NCBI GenBank assembly: GCA_934661375.1
Contig: CAKUJH010000044.1
Coordinates: 1 to 20,385 of the forward strand
Direction of reading: 5' to 3'
DNA from: an uncultured Victivallales bacterium
GTDB lineage: Bacteria > Verrucomicrobiota > Lentisphaeria > Victivallales > UBA1829
Length of the DNA stretch: 20,385 nucleotides
Position numbers and translations under genes: made by a program
Part shown: positions 17,007 through 20,385 of the stretch, one piece after another
How positions within the stretch are numbered: position 1 is the first letter of the stretch
Layout of the letters: every line of letters begins with the position of its first letter
Notes under the pieces: model-generated
The model's input: only the letters and a program-made list of their open reading frames with translations
Databases searched by the model: none
Told to the model about the DNA's origin: nothing

Positions 17007-17062
17007 TTCTTTCCTCCAGAATTATTGGTTGGTGATTCCCGTTTTAATTCCAAAATCAAAAT

Positions 17063-17091
17063 AATATACATCGTCATTGCCCGGATTGCAA
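17063..17091 (-). promoter_or_regulatory. Promoter of pckG
   Basis: TTGCAA (17091-17086), a 17-nt spacer and TATATT (17068-17063) on the minus strand, giving an untranslated leader of about 50 nt. It is probably the main promoter for the whole pckG-birA-oadGAB block, since no other promoter is visible within it. Confidence 0.7.
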
Positions 17092-17129
17092 ATTCTTTTC
17101 TTGACTTCATTCCCTTTTTTTTGATTTGA

Positions 17130-17166
17130 AAAATTATAAAAGGCTCTTTCTGTCTCAATTGCCTTT
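17130..17166 (-). terminator. Weak intrinsic terminator after the two-TM membrane protein gene
   Basis: AAAGGC (17166-17161) pairs with GCCTTT (17144-17139) over a 16-nt loop, followed on the minus strand by TATAATTTTT. The stem is only 6 bp and the loop is long, so function is uncertain. Confidence 0.35.
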
Positions 17167-17180
17167 GGACAGTCGGAGAT

Positions 17181-19001
17181 TTACCGGTCCTGCAGGAACG
17201 CGATCAGCCCGCGGCGAAACAGAACCGGCTTGGAAGAAGTCCCGTTCCAATTCCGGAAAAATGTCTGCCAGTCATCCTGTCTGAACCGGACAGCAAAATC
17301 CTGCAGACTGGATGTCCCGGTCTCACAAACTGCCATCGGTGTCGTTCGTGAAACAGGAAGATATTCGGTCCAGTGTACCGGCACATTATGCCAGTGTCCG
17401 TCGCCGCCGAGTACCGGGACATAATCCACGCGTTCTTCCCCATAAAAAGCATGAGCGGTTACTTCCAGCTGCGTTGCCGGCTCATCCCGGTTGAGCACCT
17501 GAGTTTTCAGTATGCAGGGGGTAATCGCCGATGCCGGCGAAAATTCATGATTGTCCATCGAATTGGCAAGAGATTCATATTCAAAATCAGATGGTTCACC
17601 GCAATCCAGAATCCCATCGTAAATATCAGGAAAATTCCGGTGCTGCTGATACAGCGGAATGCACAGCAGCGGAGCTATGCTGAAATAAAACGCCCGGAAG
17701 AATCCATTGCTGAAGGAATGGAAATTCTGCCGGAGAGTTTTCAGGTCGTAATGCGTGAACAGATCCGGCGGTGCGGAAATATCAATATTCTGCAAATGTT
17801 CCGGAACAACATAGTTGATCATATTCTGTTTCAGAAACCGGAAGTCGTCGCCGTAGCCCTGTTTCTTATCCCGGAGCAGAGCCAGCATTTCCTGCTGGGC
17901 AAGCGGAGTGAACAGCAGACGGAATTCCAGTTCGTTGTTTCTGTCAACCGCATTGAAACAGGCGTCAAATTCGCGGTTGTCCATAATTGTGAAAGAGGTA
18001 TCCATATTGCGGCTCTTTTTTTCGAGTGCGGCAATGGCGCGTTTCAGTCCGCGGCGCTCAAAGAAACCATTGCCCTTACCGGAAAGCGGATTGGGTTCGC
18101 GGCTGAACGTCAGCGCAGGAGCGGCTTCATTTCCGTAAATCAGATATTTGACCCGATCATAAACCGGTGCCGGTTTATCCACGGAGGCTGTCAGCGTTTC
18201 AACTCTGGTTTCCCAGGTGGTATGCGTTTCTCCATCGGAGTCCGTGTAAGTTACCCGCTCTGTCCAGGTTATTGTCAGAGAGCCGTAATAAGTTTCCATC
18301 CCCCAGTCCTGGGAAAATGTGTCGGCAATGATCCACGGATTGCCGTTCAGGGTTCCGCTCTGACATCCCGCTATGGACACATTTGCCCCCAAATCAGACT
18401 TCCAATTGAAATGACTGCACAGGCTTTCCAGCCGTTCACGCGTAAAATAGCGGTCGATATGGACAATCGGCAGGGTTTTCATTACCAGCGAGGCGATGGT
18501 ATCCCACTGGAACAGTTCAGTCAACGGCTGCATTTGCGCCGACGCCAACTGAATCATTTCATTCAACAGTTTTTGAGCTTCATCCACTTGCTCTTTGAGA
18601 AGACGAATTTTTTTGCGCAGCACAAAAAAGATCAGAATCAGCGATACCGCCATCGCGCCGCCGGCAATTCCTGCAAATTTCTGCTCAATTCCGCAATCGG
18701 GTGCATCATTCCAGAAGAGCGGCAGCAGATACAGCAATACGACAATTCCCCCGGCAAGCGCGATAAGAATCAGCAGATTCCGCAGAAACAGCCGGAAACC
18801 CAGCCGCGAATTCTGCAAGGCAACCTGTTTTTCCTGCTGATGTATTTTCCGGGCCAGTTCAGCATTCGCCGTGACATCCACGCCGGAACGCTGCACCAGT
18901 TCTTCAAAAAATTCAGAAGTGTTCCGGGCGTGTTCCTCTTTCAGCCGGGTCGCGTATTCCTTGACCGGATACGGAATCTCCTCATAATCAGCCGCTGCCA
19001 T
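17181..19001 (-). CDS. Large two-TM membrane protein of the LemA neighbourhood, function unknown
   Basis: A 606-residue protein with a charged cytosolic start, two membrane helices (about 71-96 and 107-128), a coiled-coil-prone stretch (about 129-155) and a soluble region of over 440 residues. The soluble part has motifs that look conserved (GSLTITW, LTASVDKPAP, YGNEAAPALTFSREPNP, FTPLAQQEM) but no catalytic signature I can name. Proteins of this general shape are found beside lemA in other bacteria; I do not assert a family name. It starts 8 nt after the lemA stop with no clear ribosome binding site, so translation is probably coupled and the products may form one membrane complex (inference). 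Confidence 0.8.
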   Translation of the reverse strand: MAAADYEEIPYPVKEYATRLKEEHARNTSEFFEELVQRSGVDVTANAELARKIHQQEKQVALQNSRLGFRLFLRNLLILIALAGGIVVLLYLLPLFWNDAPDCGIEQKFAGIAGGAMAVSLILIFFVLRKKIRLLKEQVDEAQKLLNEMIQLASAQMQPLTELFQWDTIASLVMKTLPIVHIDRYFTRERLESLCSHFNWKSDLGANVSIAGCQSGTLNGNPWIIADTFSQDWGMETYYGSLTITWTERVTYTDSDGETHTTWETRVETLTASVDKPAPVYDRVKYLIYGNEAAPALTFSREPNPLSGKGNGFFERRGLKRAIAALEKKSRNMDTSFTIMDNREFDACFNAVDRNNELEFRLLFTPLAQQEMLALLRDKKQGYGDDFRFLKQNMINYVVPEHLQNIDISAPPDLFTHYDLKTLRQNFHSFSNGFFRAFYFSIAPLLCIPLYQQHRNFPDIYDGILDCGEPSDFEYESLANSMDNHEFSPASAITPCILKTQVLNRDEPATQLEVTAHAFYGEERVDYVPVLGGDGHWHNVPVHWTEYLPVSRTTPMAVCETGTSSLQDFAVRFRQDDWQTFFRNWNGTSSKPVLFRRGLIAFLQDR

Positions 19002-19009
19002 TCACACGC

Positions 19010-19753
19010 TCAGAAGAATGTGCTTTTTGAGTTGTCGATCACTGCTTTGGAAACCGTGAACGGGATTCGGGTTGTGAAATGCGACCGGGCGGCAACAATC
19101 TGTTTGACCGGCCAGCTGTAGATTTCCGTATTCCAGATCAGCACGACCTGGTTATAGAGATCGCGCGCCGCGGTGATTTCCCGCTGAAGATAGCTGTTCT
19201 GACGCATCGCTTCGGCAATCTGAGCATGAGCTTTCAGTTCCGGATATGCTTCAACCTGCGGAAACAGTTTGCCGAATCCGCGATCCAGAATTTCCTCCTG
19301 CCGGTTGAGATCCCCGCTGGCAGGCATTCCTCCGCTGCGGTATGCGGCAACCGCTTTCATAACATCTTTATCCAGTTCGACAGACTGTTTGACCAGTCCC
19401 GCTACGTTTTTCAGAATTTCATAGCGCTGTTCCTGATAGTTTCCTATGGTGGATGCGCACGCCTGAATCCGCTGCATCAGCTGCATGAAATAATTTTTCG
19501 CCTGTACTTTCAGCAGCAGATAAATCAGTCCCGGCAGCATACCTGCGCACCAGATCAGAACCAGAACCAGCGGCCCCAGGTCATTTTCAACAAAAGTCAG
19601 CACAGCTCCGGGAACAAACCCGATGACACAGATCACGATTTCAAATATCAGGGAGCCGGTTCCAATTGTCACAGGCAACTGTTTTTCAATCACTCTGACT
19701 TCACGCCCTTCATTGTTATACGGACCAGTTACTTCATCCAGCGGATTTGCCAT
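19010..19753 (-). CDS. LemA family protein with two N-terminal membrane helices
   Basis: A 247-residue protein. Its second half fits LemA: a helical segment from about residue 92, then FGKLFPQVEAYPELKA, EITAARDLYNQVV and the downstream WNTEIYSWP, equivalent to the EAYPxLKA and AR-YN motifs of the family. LemA proteins normally have a single N-terminal anchor and about 185-200 residues; here two hydrophobic segments (about 31-53 and 60-82) precede the helical domain. LemA's role is unresolved. I chose the ATG at 19753 because GGAG lies 8 nt upstream; the frame stays open to 19864, but the earlier ATG has no ribosome binding site. It forms a two-gene unit with the downstream membrane protein. 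Confidence 0.88.
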   Translation of the reverse strand: MANPLDEVTGPYNNEGREVRVIEKQLPVTIGTGSLIFEIVICVIGFVPGAVLTFVENDLGPLVLVLIWCAGMLPGLIYLLLKVQAKNYFMQLMQRIQACASTIGNYQEQRYEILKNVAGLVKQSVELDKDVMKAVAAYRSGGMPASGDLNRQEEILDRGFGKLFPQVEAYPELKAHAQIAEAMRQNSYLQREITAARDLYNQVVLIWNTEIYSWPVKQIVAARSHFTTRIPFTVSKAVIDNSKSTFF

Positions 19754-19777
19754 TTTTCTCACTCCTTCACAATATTC

Positions 19778-19783
19778 ATTATA
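19778..19783 (-). promoter_or_regulatory. -10 element for lemA
   Basis: TATAAT on the minus strand about 24 nt before the chosen lemA start; the matching -35 is poor. A start near 19771 would exclude the longer lemA reading frame. Confidence 0.42.
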
Positions 19784-20022
19784 TAGAAATTTCAGATTCT
19801 TCCGTGGGGAAAAATATTCCGCACTGAAATCAGACATCAACCATTTAATATAACTGTTATTCATTTATCTTCAAATAAAAAATATGATTATTCTGACAAT
19901 ATTTCACTGTTGTCAATTGAAAAAGTGAAAACTCTGGGCAAAAAAAGAAAGCTGTGCGTTTACTTTGACAAGCAGCGGTGCAGTTTTCGGCTTCAAAAAC
20001 GGCATTATCGGAAAAAACAGAC

Positions 20023-20050
20023 TTGACATTCAGATAAATGTCTGTATATT
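20023..20050 (+). promoter_or_regulatory. Near-consensus promoter with internal inverted repeat
   Basis: TTGACA (20023-20028), a 16-nt spacer and TATATT (20045-20050), the best promoter match in the window. The spacer carries GACATT (20025-20030) and AATGTC (20037-20042), an inverted repeat with 6 nt between arms that could be an operator. The leader to the chosen start codon would be about 68 nt. Confidence 0.7.
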
Positions 20051-20125
20051 CCTTTTCCGTCAATTGTTTTTGTCCCGTTTTTTTATCTCATTTTTTCAGA
20101 ACTTGCCATGAAAGGGTATAAGTTT

Positions 20126-20385
20126 ATGGAAGAGACGGCTTTTTGTTTTTACAATGTAGTTCCGTGCAGTCCCGGTCAGGAAAAACTCCTGGCGGATCAG
20201 ATGATTGAACTGGAGGAACGGACCGGAATCCGGATCGCGCTTTACACTCTTACTTTGCATCCGGAAGGTTTTCCGGCTTCCCGCAAGGCCGAATATCTGA
20301 CCGAAAGCTACCGCCGGTTCAGCTCGGCTCTCGCTGGCAGCAGGGTGCGTCCCGGTGTATTGATTCAGAGCATTCTGGGACATTG
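20126..20385 (+). CDS. Unrecognised protein, 5' part only
   Basis: The frame is open from the ATG at 20126 to the window end (86 codons plus 2 nt), so the C-terminus is missing. AAAGGG lies 9 nt upstream of this ATG; an in-frame ATG at 20108 has no ribosome binding site. The product has no signal peptide. The pattern of alternating strands and helices (IRIALYTLTLHP, then a helix, then VRPGVLIQS) could be the start of a TIM-barrel such as a glycoside hydrolase, but this is a guess from shape only. Confidence 0.72.
   Translation, partial: MEETAFCFYNVVPCSPGQEKLLADQMIELEERTGIRIALYTLTLHPEGFPASRKAEYLTESYRRFSSALAGSRVRPGVLIQSILGH

Larger units (their letters stand above)
19754..20125. other. Divergent intergenic region
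   Basis: This AT-rich stretch separates lemA (minus) from the last gene (plus). Beyond the promoter elements listed separately I see no gene. A 68-codon minus-strand frame at 19857-20063 lacks a ribosome binding site and any recognisable sequence. Confidence 0.7.

Noticed and set aside
15033..17129. A 698-codon plus-strand open frame opposite pckG
   Set aside because: Antisense shadow of a fully recognisable PEP carboxykinase gene; no ribosome binding site or family match.
17373..19121. A 582-codon plus-strand open frame opposite the two-TM membrane protein gene
   Set aside because: Antisense to a gene with membrane helices and coupled translation to lemA; no supporting signals.
19857..20063. 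A 68-codon minus-strand open frame in the lemA upstream region
   Set aside because: No ribosome binding site and no recognisable sequence; it also overlaps the promoter of the divergent gene.

Overview
The window reads as chromosomal DNA of an anaerobic or fermentative Gram-negative bacterium, most plausibly from the Lentisphaerota/Victivallales branch of the PVC group. That placement is an inference from the gene mix: a Na+-pumping oxaloacetate decarboxylase, GTP-type PEP carboxykinase, and exported CBM9-like proteins. No rRNA or other marker gene is present to prove it. Most genes are moderately GC-rich and on the minus strand. The left-most gene is clearly AT-richer over most of its length.

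Layout. (1) 1-1328, minus: the 5' part of a gene whose C-terminal part looks like the nuclease domain of type I restriction HsdR proteins, behind an unrecognised N-terminal region. (2) 1499-1669: two identical tRNA-Gly(GCC) genes in tandem. (3) 1757-4948, minus: a SWIM-type SNF2 ATPase, divergent from (4) a DtxR/MntR-family metalloregulator (5225-5920, plus). (5) 5927-7960, minus: a DinG/XPD-type Fe-S helicase, convergent with the regulator. (6) 8006-9604, minus: two tandem paralogous exported CBM9-like proteins behind a clear promoter with a perfect palindrome. (7) 9721-10260, minus: a nitroreductase. (8) 10338-17091, minus: pckG, birA, oadG, oadA, oadB, with a promoter before pckG and an intrinsic terminator after oadB. 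(9) 17181-19753, minus: a LemA protein followed by a large two-TM membrane protein. (10) 20126-20385, plus: the start of an unrecognised gene behind a near-consensus promoter.

How the genes fit together. The pckG-birA-oadGAB block is the functional core. PEP carboxykinase interconverts PEP and oxaloacetate, OadA carries biotin attached by the neighbouring BirA, and OadGAB decarboxylates oxaloacetate to pyruvate while exporting Na+. Run in the PEP-to-pyruvate direction, the set would bypass pyruvate kinase, yielding GTP and a sodium gradient. OadB has an extra exported N-terminal region of about 200 residues, and OadA has a substituted catalytic signature; both deserve a closer look. The remaining genes are housekeeping or accessory: helicases, metal regulation, redox, cell-surface carbohydrate binding, and the poorly understood LemA pair.
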